A stretch of DNA of 64,000 nt from NCBI GenBank assembly GCA_014706295.1, contig JACSVZ010000007.1, positions 47,630,975-47,694,974 of the forward strand. The letters are read 5' to 3'. The translations under genes were made by a program, and so were the position numbers. Every line of letters starts with the position of its first letter. Position 1 is the first letter of the stretch. The notes under the pieces were generated by a model, which saw only the letters and a list, made by a program, of their open reading frames with translations, ran no database searches and was not told the DNA's origin. Origin of the DNA: Lycocorax pyrrhopterus obiensis (Eukaryota > Chordata > Aves > Passeriformes > Paradisaeidae). Shown here piece by piece: positions 12,601-25,954 of this stretch.

Positions 12601-15600
12601 AAATAGGAAGGCAGATAATTTACACAATTAATTAATGACTAAGAAATTATTGTTAGTGTTTGTCAGCATATCCAGAACAACTTCATTAAGTATAGCTAAT
12701 CACGGTAGACAATCTTGTGCTGAAAGCAATGAAATGCTGCAGCTGTATTTCCCAGGAATCACAACCATTGATTCCTGATATTTAGGGCTGCTCAAAGTCC
12801 TAAAATCCAAATAACACTGAAATGGCATTTTACCCATGCTGCTATCAAAAGGGTATCTGTGAGTTTTACAATTAAGTATTCTCCTGAGCTAAGCACATTG
12901 CTGTTTTAATGAAGAAAGTACACCATATGCTTAAATAAAAAACTTCTGGCACCTTCACACTGAAAGGGGAAGCTGCACTCCACCCCAAACTACGTTACGG
13001 CCCTTGGCAGAAGCACACAGTAGCCTCATATGAACTGCGGAATCTCTAAACACTGTCAAAGCAGCCTTCATTTAGGAAGAGCTACATAAAGCAGGCTCTG
13101 CTAGGTTCATCCAAGTTCATTTACAGAACACTGTACTGTCAGTTTGTGAGTTGGTATCCCATAATTGTTAGCAAAAAATCAGTAACACTGTACTAGAAAG
13201 GAAAAAGACTCCAATGTTGACATTCTAGAAGTGCTTGAACAGCCATAATAGTTAACGGAGGCCCTGTACTAGAGTACCACTACAGAAATATGAACCCTGA
13301 AGACTTTAAGACCTTGTCTGTAAAGGATCCTATTTTAAAATGCTAAGATCAGGGTTTTTCTTAGGCTGCTAGAAGTTATTACTTTTTATTGCTATTCAGT
13401 AAATAACTATTTGAAGAAGGTAAATTACTAGGACTAGCAGTCACAGACAAGCCCAGAGAAAAGGACATTCAAATAATCAGCACAGTGAGTTAGTGAGTTG
13501 TCAGGAACATAGATAAGATGGGAAGAGGTACTTGGAGAGACTGAGGAAAGGGAAGGAGGGAGGAAATCAGTAAGAAAGGCCAGAGTTAGAAAATGCCAAT
13601 AGTGTCAATTAATAGCTATAGCCAAATAGAGTTTCCTGGTAATAGAATTTGTTCTTCTCAAGTCGAAAGAAATAAAGTATTTTCATGTGTTGTTTTTCCC
13701 TGTTGTTCAGGGATCTTCCTTGGGGTTGCCAGCTGTGTTTTGATAGTCAGATTGGATGGGAGATTCCTCCAGTGGCAGAGTCTGACATCTTTTTTCCCTG
13801 TCAAGGAAAGAGCTTGACAGTCATCAGTTCCGTTGCTTGTCAAAAGGGAATCTGTTTGCTCCTTGTCAAAGTGCCTGCTCTGCATTTATTCCCTTTGTTT
13901 GGATTTCTTTTCCTTTTCCATTACGTTTTCTGCACACAAGGATTCTCACCCTCTCAAGGAAAACCACAGTTAGACCTATCACATGGCACTCCTAGACAGG
14001 ATTTCTGAAGCCTGATGATCATCAGTCTCCTTCCACCCTGTCCATTTTTCCCCCCCACAAGTGGGGTGGTGTGAGAGAGGCAGCTCCAAGGACAAGAAGG
14101 CATTTATTTCTCTGCAATGTCTGGCCCCGCCACACCCGGCTGTGGGGCAGAGGGCCCCCGCGGCAACTTTATTTGTAGCCTTTTCTTCACTGAAGTGGAT
14201 GACAAAGATGACTGGCAAACCTGAGGCTCTATTGTTTCTCATTCCCAACAAGCCATGAAGTGCACTCTGGTACACGGCCCAGTGAAGCAATCGGGTTTTT
14301 CAGAGTACTGTGTGTGATTTGTCATTTTGTAACCCTACAGTTTTCTAAGTGGTGGTTCAGTACTAAAATGAAGATAATACTTTTTTCATCTGCTGAAATC
14401 AAATAATTCTATTATTTATGCCATTCCTAAATTATTTTATTTGCAAGGCAGAAAAAGCCTTCTCTCAAGTCTCCAACTACCAACCATAATTTTTCTTTTT
14501 TTTTATATTTCACCTTCTCAAAACATGTTTGGTGATCATGAAAGCATTGCTTTATTTGAGATTACTCCTAATTTACAATGGAATAGTTACTAAAATTAGT
14601 GGAATTACAGAAATACAGCTAAACTGTGGCTACTGTTTCATGATAAAAAATGGTACTAGTAGCTTAAAACCTTCTTAATACCCCTGTGCCCTTCAGCTGT
14701 GCCAACAAAATTGCTTGCAGGTCTTCTTAACTAAGGTTCATTAAAAAGTTGTCAGCACTAAGTCAAGGAACTGACTGGAGTTAAAAAAGAACTATTGATT
14801 GTGATAATCACTAGCACATTCACTTACTAGCACAACTGAATGGCTGGCATGCTACAGGCAGAAGAGGGAACAGGAGCAAGGAAGCAGGAATACCTCATGC
14901 TGATAGTGGTGCCTGGACAGCAGAATAATAACAGACTGTGCAAGATCAGAACTGAGAGCACGATTGTAACAGCCATTGAGCCAATTCTCAATTATCTATG
15001 ATTAGATTATCTTTATTGCAGACTATCTGTGCCACAAATGTAAAAACAACCACCCTGCATCCAGCACAGGCAGTAGCTGAAGCCCATGACTGTACAAACA
15101 TCTCTTCCAAGACTGTGCCTGTCTTGGAAACACTACATGCAGCTTCCCACAGAGACAGAGATCATAAATTCTGTCAAACCAAAGTGGCCTCTGAAAAAAC
15201 AGCTGAAGTTTTTTCTCACTGTGCTCCCAGAACCAGGAGTGACAGACAGCATGCTGCAGTCACACCACATTGCTTCCCCTCAGGAACAGCTCAAACCTAG
15301 CTGGGCTTCAGGCCAGCTGCAGGCGCCTTCATGTGGAAATGATCCCCAGCAGGCAGGATTATGGGAGGCCTTTTAGGTCAGGTGAATATGATACACATGC
15401 ACGGATCCAGTTTGGATATCTGACCCAACAAACTCTCCTACAAGGAACTGGGGGGATAGCATTGAAACACCAACAGAAAGAATCCTGGCCAGTTTCTGGA
15501 GGAAAGTATGGGAGCAGAATGAAAAGGCCAAAATGTCATAGGTGACACCACCAGTGAGGCATTTACACCATAAACTATTACTTGCAAAAGAAAATGAGAA

Positions 15601-18113
15601 ACATTACAATTAGGAGGAGTAAGGTGTTGAGAAGCATTCCATCTTTGGGTCAGCTCCAGCCCAAATGAGCTGCATGACCCTCAGGATTCAGCTGAAGTTA
15701 TATGGTGACTCTTTCTTGGTTGTTTGTTACAGTGCTAACACTGCTTACAAGCACAGTTGTTTCCTACAAACTATGATCACCTCTCAGTGTGGAAGTACGT
15801 TTTAGTGCTGGATAGCAGTTTTGTAGCTGATTATTCTATTTGTATTGCACCATAAATGTGCTTACCATTTTGGATTATTTTAAAAGAACATTGTTTGCCA
15901 TAGAAAAGCAAGCCAACTTACAAGTGAGCACAAGTAATTTTACTTTAACGTAATCACTATCACAGTTTGCCTTTAATGGATGACCAAAAATTCACAACTA
16001 ATTATTCAGATAAGGTGCACAACTTCATAAAAACAAGTCAGCTTCAGGACTTGCTGTTCTGCGTTTTTGCCTGCCCTGCATAAGCAATACCAAACAAAGC
16101 CAAACAAGCTGTTGGCCTGTTCCGATGTTGCAATCTTGTGGAATATTATATTCTCTAGGAGTGTCAATTCTTTCGGCCCCAAGAGTTGCTCAGATTTCTA
16201 CATCTTTAAGGGTTTTTCCATTAGGAAAAGAAATTGATGAAATTTGATATGATCCCTGTTTTTTTAGGAATAATGGGCATTACAACCTGATTTATGGAGC
16301 ACAAAGAAATTCACATGAATAGGAACAATTTATTTACCTGTAGTTCCCGGACGTTTTGTAGGCAGCTGTATTCTAAAAATCTTCCAGCATTTTTAATGCC
16401 ACACAGACAGAATTAAAACAGCTTCCCAAAGACTGCGTCAGTTCTGAAATTATTCCTAAATCCTCAGAAAATCAGCTGAACTCTTTGACCCTCCTATTGT
16501 CTGCACTTGCATGGGACCCAGTGTGATCACAATATTTTCTACTGCCCATTATGTAAATCAAAGCTGTAATTGTTTCTTGTGGTCTCTGAATGGAAACTGG
16601 CTCTCATGGCCCCTACTTTGAACAAAATGGTTGAACTGTCCAAAACCCAACACAGTTAGCATGCTCTTCGGACTTCATTTTTTCATATTGTCAAACAGAT
16701 CCCTTTGGAATTGTATAGAATCTCTTAGCTTAGCCAGATAGCACAGGCAATCCCATGTGGCCATCCACCGAAGCCAAGAGAATTACTGCAGGGATGGATC
16801 TGGCAGTACAGCATGTTGAACTGAGTTCCCTTAAGCAAGAAATCAGCACAAGTGTACAAATCCAACTGTGTCTGAGAGTTCTGTTTTGCAGCCATCTGTA
16901 CAGGCTTTTATTGTTAAACAGAAGTAAACTAAATGTTGGACTAAATAATACCCATTGATTTAAGCACAAAGGTAAAAAAAAATACACAATTATGAAAGCT
17001 GAAAATAACTAGATAAAGCTGGTTTGAATTATTGGAAAACCCAGAAAACATTATGTTTCAGTAAAACACTAAGCATCCACCCTAAGACATGTTGACACTT
17101 CAAATTAACACCAGAATCCCAATATGACATTTTAAGATAATCGGATCTAAAAGATACAGCCAGCTGAGTGCAGTTTGCTGTATGTCAATTTCTCAGACTA
17201 AAGAAGAGAGCCAAAATGTTTCCTCCTTTGTAATGGAACATAAAATCTTGCATCATTTTTGTAGAAGAAAGAATGTCCTTGGTTACTGTTTGCCAAGTCA
17301 ATAAGTAATTGCATGGTGAAACATATTGCTACAGAAATCCACCAAGGTCAAGAACTGAGTAAATTCTAAAAATGTACATGAATATGAAACTACCTGGAGC
17401 TGCAGTTACTCACAATAATTCTGGAAGCCTTTTTACATGTCATGCTTCAAAGTTAAGAAAATCTCTTACTGTTAAGGTTTAGAATACCATCCTTCATGGA
17501 GATGGACTGTTTCCTCTTACCAGGAACAAATACTTCATTCAAGGACCTCATCTTGCCATAGCCATAGAAAGATACTGACCTAGTCTGATCTCCAGTCTGA
17601 TGCAGAACAGTATTTTCTACATAGCAACCTCTGAGCTTCCTGTGATCTCCCTGCTGTTTTGGAGCTGAAGAAAGCAGAGGAGATGCCAATTTCAGTTAAT
17701 TTTTTTCCCCATTTTGCTTTATCAGTAACAACCATTTTAAGAATAAGGTACATAAATAATGACACCAATTTATAGATTTTTTTTTTCTCAACATAGTAAC
17801 TCAACTATGTTTTAATCTCTGCAGTTAGGCTTTTTTTTTAAATGCAGCTCTGCACAAAAACTTGATCCACATTCTACTTTCATTTGTATTTGGGGACAGC
17901 TTCCAACCACTTTAAGCAGAGAAACACAGCGAGGGTTTAAGGACTAAAGTGGTCTCTGATTCAGACAAGATCAATAATCCCATTAATTAACAACATTATT
18001 TTGCCTTTTTAACACTCTTTTAATTGCAAAGAAGGTCACAAATAGAATATACACGAGCTGTGGAGCAATCTCCACTGCAAAAGTAGTTCTAAGCAGTCAC
18101 TAACCATGCATAC
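9691..18113. other. Intergenic, no gene recognised
   Basis: About 8.4 kb of AT-rich DNA with no supported gene. The (TA) microsatellite at 12,552-12,572 is the only clear simple repeat. Short GC-richer patches at about 14,090-14,170 and 14,990-15,540 contain overlapping frames of 65-103 codons in several phases and on both strands. None has a recognisable motif or a splice context I trust. Confidence 0.5.
12552..12572. repeat. (TA)n microsatellite
   Basis: A 21-nt uninterrupted alternating A/T run, in ordinary intergenic sequence. Confidence 0.9.
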
Positions 18114-18566
18114 TGTGAAGTTTTTCTGTATCTCCAGTATGCTTTGGCACAGAGCAGGTTCTCTGCAGCCTGGAAGCTCCTCCACCTTGGAGTTGTGTAT
18201 AACTACGGATGCTGAAAAACTCCAGCAGAGAATTTCTTCAGGTCTCTGCAGCATTTTTGTGGGAGTTCTTTCTTTCCCATGCAAGCAAGACAAAACAACG
18301 TTACCGTTTTGTAAACTTCTTGCAGCTGCAGATTGTTTTAGTAAAATTGTTATAGTTCTAACTAAAAAAACACTCAGAAATGTGTCTTAAAACTTAACCA
18401 ATCCCCTTAAAGAGTAAATAGAAAAAACCAATTACCTATGCCACTTAATACACTTTGCAAACTAACATATAAAAGTCTTCTAAGAATTCATTAAATCATC
18501 ATCCATTAATCCCTGAGCCTAAACTTCGCGTCGTTTCTCTACTCGTCCGTAGAGAAAACAGCAACA
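18114..18566 (+). mobile_element. Endogenous retrovirus LTR, copy A (plus orientation)
   Basis: Starts TGTGAAGTT and ends near GCAACA. It has the order expected of an LTR promoter: CCAAT boxes near 18,398 and 18,427, a TATA box TATAAAAG at 18,468-18,475, a polyadenylation signal ATTAAA at 18,490-18,495, then a CpG-bearing U5-like tail. About 360 bp of its 3' part matches, inverted, the element at 25,955-26,460 with roughly 80-85% identity by eye; the 5' third is divergent. No clean target-site duplication is seen at its two ends, which fits a 5' LTR followed by internal sequence. The family name is unknown to me. Confidence 0.75.
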
Positions 18567-20290
18567 TATAACCAGCAGCGAAGACCACCCAGCTGATGGG
18601 CAGTGTTTTGCTGCTGTCCAGGTTAGCAGCTCTTGTCTCTGCACTGTCATTGCCCTCACTGTCTCAACCTAGTCAAGAGCCACCTTTTCCAAGACTCTGG
18701 GACCAAGACAAGTTTGGAAATGTGACATGGATGGAGTGTAGGCATATGAGGAAATGAAGCTGACTTCTTTTTCTGGAGATGAGGGAAGCAAGTTAAAATT
18801 TGGGACCTCAGTATACGATACATGGACATGGGTGCAGAAGTGGCATAAGAGGGCCGGTGTGGAAGCATGTATCTTCCTGCACATCCAGCACATCAGTCTG
18901 GGGACAGAAGTATGGTGCTACCAGTTGCACCAAAAGCCAGCCCCTATCCAACAGATTAATCCTGAGAGCCCCTGCTCTCTATGAGTCTGTTTTGTTGTCA
19001 TGGAACCTATGCTAGGATGGATAGCAAACAAGTTAAAAGTTTACATCCAGAAAGTCAATTACATGCTGAGACTGATCAAACCAGCACCACAATGAAAGAA
19101 GGCTCAGAGCCATAACCTCCTGCCATAAAACCTGTGATAGAACTAAATCAAACAACTGAAGCAGCAGGGTACTATAGAAAAAGCCCACTGTATAACAGCC
19201 TAGCTGTAAGAAACCTGACAGGATATGGCACACAACTATTGACTGTAGGGCTTTCCATAAAGCAACTGGCTCTTTAACAGCCCCTGGTTCCCAGCAGAGT
19301 AAATGCTCTTCTGTGGGTGGGTGTGTCAGCTACACAAGCAATGGTCTTTATGATCAGCTTGTGCACACATCAATAGGATAAAGAAATAAAAGAGGTACCA
19401 TGCAAACTTTGCTGGGTGGAATTGAATTCATTTATACAGAAACTCTAGCAAATAAATTCTCAATATTGCAAGAACTGAAAGCTGTGGTAACCAGAAGGGC
19501 TGCAAGCTGGCTACCGACAGCTTTACAAACTTCCATACAAGACTGGCAAGGTATCTGGCACCTCTAGTGACACATTAATCTATCACTGTGGTCCCCATTA
19601 CTAACCTCTGAAACCATACTACAAGAAGCCAGCTGTGCTTTATCTTGTATTCTATTTCAACTAACTAGCATATATCAGGTTAATCAAATTTGGATAGCCA
19701 TTGAAAATAGTCAAAGACAAATCTTAGAAACTATATTCCCTAACTTGGTAAGAGGCAAATTCAATGGAAGATGGCTTAAAACTATTTAATATAATACTGA
19801 GGGTTATATAATGCAGCTACAAAGGAGTTAATACAGCAGTTTTTAGGAATTTGTCAGATGAGTGCCACTCATATAAAAATCGTATCCTTATACCAATTTG
19901 CTGTCATTCCTAGTCTTTCATAAAAAGATGTGGATACCTATAGTAACAGGAGATTGTTTGCATTGTAATACACATGCCATCAATGAACTTAGCAAACACT
20001 ATGCTCACTGGCTATCATGCTGAGGATGCACCTGCCTGAGCACATCTAGAGCTCAGAATTACGCAGTATGAAATACTCCTCTGGTATCTGCATCTGGCAG
20101 CAGGTGTCCAGTGAGATATGTATATGGCAATGGGTCTGAATGTGTGTCTGTATCCACCTTCAAAACTACCCACTTTGAAGATAACGTAAATTTTGGACAT
20201 GGAAAAATTTGCTGCTATCATATAACATAGGTGGTTTACAGATTTACAGGTTAACTTCTTGTTGACTGGAAAAAAAAAGATGTCTTATTT
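18567..20290 (+). pseudogene. Eroded internal relic beside LTR A, possibly env-derived
   Basis: Downstream of LTR A, in the same orientation, the plus strand shows coding-like blocks broken by stops and frameshifts. One frame is open for some 90 codons between in-frame stops around 19,380-19,570. The frame before it (about 19,230-19,365) is also largely open and Cys/Ser-rich. Another open block follows in a shifted frame at about 19,670-19,790, and a further one with several Cys and His codons at about 19,930-20,220. Composition (hydrophilic, Cys pairs, a heptad-like Leu/Ile/Gln stretch) suggests a retroviral envelope-type protein, but I cannot identify a family. It is not an intact gene. No second LTR in the same orientation follows, so the 3' end is missing or unrecognised. 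Confidence 0.4.
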
Positions 20291-23200
20291 TGTAGTGTTT
20301 AATACACAGTAATGTGGCATGACCTTTGAGATACAAGATAACTTTCTCAAACAAAATGCCAAGGTTACCTGACATCCGTCTGAAACTGGAAAACCTTTAG
20401 ATGAAAGACAAATAAAAATTGATATATGACAATAATGAACTGATTCAAGTAGCGAAAACCAATTATGCTAAGAATTCTTTGTGGTGGTAGGCAGTACTTC
20501 ACATCATCAAATTTAGTTGACAGTAATCTAAATGGCAGTTTGTGCTTAGTGTCTTTTTCCAGCAAGAGTATCAGGGTAGATGTGAATATTTGCAAAGGAC
20601 ACTAAATGGAGAAAGTATAATGTAGAGTATTTTCTACTACAGGGACAACCGGGAAAAATCAGGCATCCTCCTATGTGTTTAGATTCCAGGCACTACTAGA
20701 TTTTCCAGCAGCTGGTAAAACTCTGCAAAACTTCACTGAATGCTGGACAATTTGCTTAAGTGTTCCACTACAATATCTGACTGTATCACAACCACTTAGA
20801 TCAACCACTTTCCTAACTCACCCCAAACTTTTCAAAAGCAAAGTAATAAGGTCTTCCTCAAGAATCCTTTTCACCTAAAAATAAATTTGCACCAGTTAAA
20901 GAGAAAATAATGTATAATAATACTTGATGTACTAATTATAACATTCTTGTGTTCTTGTGCATTTGTTCTTGGCTGACCCAAAAGTCACTTATCAAGTTTA
21001 TCTGACATCAGCTTTTATAAAAATAGAAAATAAAAACAAACAAACAAGCATCATTTTAGCAACTTTAATAGCTTTGCCAGAATTTAATCATTTGGGCTGA
21101 AAATTGCCATGATGATTGTCTGCTTTGGCCTGTACAAACTTAATTCAAAACTGTTCCTAATAATACTCTAATAATAACAGCTGCAGAAAAGCCCATAGAA
21201 GAATTAATAATTTCATCTTTAGAACAGGACTTGACTAGCTTGCAGCAAATACAGCACAATCACAATCCAAACAAAGAGGCTAAAGCAGAATTCTGAACAG
21301 TTACTCACTAAATAGCACCATCTAACCTGAATGCTGAATCGGACAGATCAGACAGGGTTCCCCAAAAAAATTGCATATGATGATGTTGTTCCAGGCTGTC
21401 ATATAATGTAAACAACCAACTTTAGCTTCAACTCTTCCCAGCTTTTATATGCTTGAACTTACAGTGTGATACCTTTATTTGATTGTGTTTACATGTGTAC
21501 ACTTGCATGAACACATAAATCCCACAAATATGCAAATCAAACAGAAACAGTACATCCAAATGGTGTGAGTTTTAAAAGAAAGCACACATTACCTGTAAAG
21601 GAAAAATTCAAACTGTTCACCTAATATGAACATGTAGCTCCACATTCTGTTATTTGGCAGTACCATTCAGGCTCCATAAGATGGCAGACCTGCATACATT
21701 TAACAGATGTTGGTGTAATGACATTGCTGTAAATACATTGGTTTTTTAAATGGTTGCTTTAAATGGATGGGGCATGTTTTCAGTCAGAATGTTTAGAATG
21801 TGATATATTTAGAACTGTAACAAACTCTGCTTACTACTCCATATTGCCTTTGCCATACAATCTGACGGCTTTGGACATGGCCTACATAAAGCACTTGTAA
21901 AAAAATAAAATGTAGCATCATCACTCAGAGATGATTGATTGGGAACTACCATGACTTGAGCAATGTAATTCTTTCTAATAAACACATAATAGGTTTTTAT
22001 TCCCATGGGTTCATTCTAGAACTTTTGGTCATTGTAAGCTAACTCGTAGAATATACTGCTGCCCTGAACACACTGAAGCCCTTGAGGTTATTTTTTAAAT
22101 AGTCTGCTTTACAGGAGACTGTTTGGGGCAACAATTACTTACTTGTTAACCCTGAAATTGGTATATTTATTTCCCATTGAATGATGGGACAATGTCACGT
22201 CTAAAAGCTTTTTTCAGGTTCTCTGACAATATAGTTCTATTATTTGTACAGTCATTATAGTATTATTATAGCAAATTAATACAACAAATTCGTTTTATGA
22301 GTCATATGGGTGGTTCTGGAAAATACTCCAGAACAAGGTGATGCCTTTAGCAATGCTTTGTACCAATTTCCTTTCTGTTTGTTAAGACGTCAAGCTCGTT
22401 TAGATCTAAGGTGTTCAAACGGGAATTTTTCATAAACATTATCATACTTAAAATGACCAGGTAAGAAACAGAATGAGTTGGCAGTCTCACTTTTATGTTT
22501 CACTTTAGCAAACTTGGACTCATAAACGTTATAATTACACAGGCATATAATTTTCCCATAAAGGTTTCATTGCACTTGTTCCACTTGGCTAGGATTACAA
22601 GGAAAAGTGGTTAGATTGTTTTTAGTATTTTGAAAAGAGTTCTTTGGAAAAAAGACAGTAAGAAGCGTTCACGCCAGCAGGAAAGCAGTTTGTACTCAGT
22701 AGGGCTCTGAAAAGGAAATCACAATAATTTTAAATTAAAAACTGATCTACTTCCAGGTGAGCAAGTGGAACAAAGAAAACAAATTACCAAGGAATTTAAC
22801 TCAAAATCCCTCTACTAGCACATCAAGAGTGTTATCCTGAGAACTGTAGTTAGGAAGAAAACTTTCATTAGAGTGAAAAAATTGGGCTGTTATGTTCATA
22901 TGCAAATTTGTAATTTTTTCATATGTAAACATGCTCTTTAATAATTGCTTAACAGCAAAACCTTATTTAAAACACTGCTCCCTGACACATTCACAGGCTT
23001 CTTGCTGACTCACTCTTCAAGAATGGGATTTTGAAAAAGAGCAATGAAGACACTCCAGTAACAGAAATACTGAAGAATTTAGATAATGAGTGTCTGTAAC
23101 CTACTTCTACCTTTAGACACTTATTGCATCAAGCTTCACAGATGTGCCAGGAAGTTCTTGCTGTTTTGAAAACCCCATCATTTTTAAAGCAGTCCTGTAA

Positions 23201-23769
23201 GCTTCTTACTGGTGCAGACAATTTTGTTTGCTTCTGGTTTATCTATGCTTATTTCAATTAGAGACATACAAAAAACCCCACACGGGTGGTTATGGTATCT
23301 CTGCAGCACCTTATGCAACACGGCTTAGGGCCAGTGGGTTTTGGCCAGGCCCAAGGGGGCTACCAGTCCCACATGGATGCAGACCAGCCTCGCGTGTCTC
23401 AGTATAGCTTCGCGGTTCGGGGCTAATTTTGCAGAAGCATCTCTTTTGTGTTGAAAGATTTTGCAGCGTTTCAGCAAGATATTTCAGCGATCAGTCATCA
23501 CTTCGCCGTGCATATCCTCCCCCAGCTGCCACTCAAGCTGTCACTTGCAGCAGCGGTCCAAGAGACGCTTCTCACACGGGCAGTGCAAGGGCAGCATAAG
23601 CAGGTTTGTACTGTCACATTTTGCACCTCTGGCACCCTGTGTTGTAGAAAAGGATTGAAAAAAGAGGCTTTGTCTTTCTGCTGCTTTTTTATGTAGAAAC
23701 CCTGCTCTAAAGAGGTCACCGACTGAGGAACAGCTTCTTCCTGCCAGCTCTGGTACGTGAGCCAAGCAA
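20291..23769. other. Intergenic, no gene recognised
   Basis: About 3.5 kb of AT-rich sequence. The stretch 22,190-22,950 is low in simple repeats and could be conserved non-coding DNA, but that cannot be judged from one genome. From about 23,280 CpG content rises toward the island that starts near 23,770. The 60-80 codon frames at 23,450-23,765 overlap on both strands and I reject them as genes. Confidence 0.5.
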
Positions 23770-24730
23770 TTGCTATTGCTGCAAGCTGCAGCGGTACGAA
23801 GAGGCGGGAAATCTAGCGCTGGGACTGCTGATGCTACCGCGAAGGGCCGAGAGCGCCCAGAGCTGGCCGGTGCTGCGGGCAGGGCCGGCTGCAGGCGGCC
23901 ATTCCCGGCGGGGCCGCGGCCGCCCCCCGGCAGCGCTCTGGCACGCGCACCCCAGCATCCTCACTTGACGCATTGCAGGTACCGCGCGACCAATCAGAGG
24001 CCTTGACTCTTACCAGATAACCATTGCAGAGTCCCGTTAGCCAATCAGGCGCTCCTTGACAAAGTGCTGCCTCAGATGCCTCAGCACCGCTTCCGTTGGG
24101 CGCCACCGTGCCAGGCAGCGGTAACCTTCCGCCAGAGCATATAGGTCCCGCCGCCGGCCAGCGGCTCGCTGGCGGGAACTGCCCGTCGAGGGACGGAGGG
24201 AGCCGGGATCGGAGCGGCTTCCTCAGCGCTGCCTCCTCCTCGCTGGCGCTGCAGGACCTGGCAGCGCGGGGGGTGCAGCCGCCATCCCCCGAGCAGCGAA
24301 CCGCCGCCGAATCGGGCACAGAGCCCTCCCGCTGCGGCCGCGTTGCCTGCGGGAAAGAGGGGAAAACAGGGTCCCTCGGGAGGCCACAGGAGGCTCCGGG
24401 AAAACGAAGCGGTTTGTGCTGTGTCGCCCGGGCCCCTGCTGTTGGGTGTCTCGTTAATCGCCATCGGCAGTTCCTGCGTGGAGAGCGGGAGAATCACCAG
24501 CGCCGAGCCGAGCCAAAGCCTCGGTTCAGGCGAATCCTAACGTGCCTCCAGAGGAGCTGCAGAGCTGCCTGTGCCAAGCCGGCAAACGGCATCTGCGAGA
24601 GGAAAGCTGAGAGCCCTGCAGTGGCTCTCGGTTAATTGCGGATGCCGCCACAGCGCCTTCGGGAGCGCCGGCAGGAGCCGCAGTGCTGAGCGGCTTCGGG
24701 GAGAGGTGCGAGGGGCAGGGCATGAGGGAA
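23770..24730. promoter_or_regulatory. Orphan CpG island with CCAAT-box promoter module
   Basis: About 960 bp of CpG-dense, GC-rich sequence, roughly 22 kb from NRDE2 and 9 kb upstream of CALM1. It contains two CCAATCAG boxes (23,990 and 24,041) and a TATA-like CATATAG (24,139-24,145), placed as for a plus-strand start near 24,170. Open frames of 138-179 codons cross it on both strands, but they overlap, lack recognisable domains and are what GC-rich DNA yields by chance. The likeliest reading is the promoter of a long non-coding RNA, or a distal or alternative promoter for CALM1. Possible plus-strand donors are GAG|GTGCGA near 24,704 and AAG|GTGTAA near 24,829. No transcript can be proven here. 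Confidence 0.55.
23964..24060 (+). repeat. Tandem duplicated promoter module, about 51-bp period
   Basis: The same word order occurs twice: CTTGAC (23,964), CATTGCAG (23,971), CCAATCAG (23,990), then CTTGAC (24,002), CATTGCAG (24,022), CCAATCAG (24,041), CTTGAC (24,055). The offset is 51 bp for CATTGCAG and CCAATCAG, and 53 bp for the closing CTTGAC. The bases between the words have diverged while the words are intact. CCAATCAG is a strong NF-Y site. CATTGCAG and CTTGAC are not assigned. Confidence 0.8.
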
Positions 24731-25954
24731 GCCTGGTGTCTTACCAAATAACTTGGATCTTCCGTGACAAGCTAAAGTCCCCAGCATACGGACAGCTAAT
24801 CCTCTATATCCTTCCAAACACCTACCTAAGGTGTAACTGCTTAAAATCCACCTGCTTCCCCATACCCGCTGACCACGTGATAAATTCACTTCACTTGGAA
24901 GTGCAGGTTCAGGTGTAGTTGTGTTTTCATGCCAACACAATTCTGCCGTGTGAGATCGCTCTCTAAAGGATACTCCCTGGCCCCATGGAGGCTGAGGGAT
25001 TGGTGCAAGGATCTCAGGACAGACAAAATTCTAGCAATAACAGCTTTTTTCAAGAATTAAGCTAGATAACTGTTTGGCACCCATGGACCGGTCACAGAAC
25101 AGAGGTCATCTTTTTTTTTGCACAAGCTTGTGGGCCATCAGTAGGTCCTGAGAGAACAAGAGGAGACAAACTAAAGAAAGAAGTGGGAAGAGGAGTAGGA
25201 AGATACCTATGTTTAAGTGATTTAACCCCATAATAATAATAACAAAATAGCCTATTTTGAGTCTTTTGCTTTTTGCTTATTTAATGCTGAATATCTTGTT
25301 TCAGTTATATTTTAGTTGAGAGGATTGGTGCTCCATAAGCCCCTAAAATAGAATATGGAGATAGAGACAGCAGAAGCAGAATGGTTGCCAAAGTGAAATG
25401 ATCTGGAGTGCTGAGCACTGCATCAGCCCACACACAGGCCCACCCCGAGGATAGTGATGCAGAGAAGTCTTAGATGGTGCTCCCTGCTTGGAAAAATGAT
25501 GTCAGTATTGGCAGACCTGAAACTAAACCAAAGGCTAACCAAAATAAACTCATTAAATGTACTTCCCTTCTATATAGCATAAAACCCCCTATTCTCAGTG
25601 CAGTGCACCTTTGTGTTAAGCTTGTGCTCTTTAACAGCGCTGCTGACAGCTTCACAGCCAGCACATAACAGTGCACTTACTAAATATAAGTACTTCATTA
25701 GCATCTAGAATACTTCTGCTACCACAAAAATAACAACAAATAGCCATACTGTGGGGAAGGTCAATGCTGCTTGCCAGGAAAGGTGTGCACAAAGTGCTAC
25801 ATGCCTGGGACAGACCGGATTTTAGGCATATTTTTATTCCACAGAAGCTGATAGCCTCAGAATAAAGCAGGCAGAACAGAGGTTTAATTAGGTAGCTGAT
25901 GTGAACTGTACCCTCACAAAAACGTCGGGAAGAATATGAAGCCCCATGGGACAG
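24731..25954. other. Intergenic between CpG island and LTR B
   Basis: No gene recognised. The sequence returns to average GC. A poly-T run occurs near 25,110. Short open frames at 25,470-25,993 occur on both strands and carry no known motif. Confidence 0.5.

Noticed and set aside
14998..15545. Three overlapping plus frames (91-100 codons)
   Set aside because: Three phases are open over the same bases, none has a motif I know, and no promoter or splice context is convincing. A decayed repeat cannot be excluded.
23990..24145. CCAAT/TATA set at 24 kb as another LTR
   Set aside because: It sits in a broad CpG island nearly 1 kb long without TG...CA ends or a nearby poly(A) signal, so a cellular promoter is more likely.
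24081..24635. 138-codon minus and 179-codon plus frames across the orphan CpG island
   Set aside because: They occupy the same GC-rich bases on opposite strands, have no recognisable domain and show the composition expected of untranslated CpG-island DNA.
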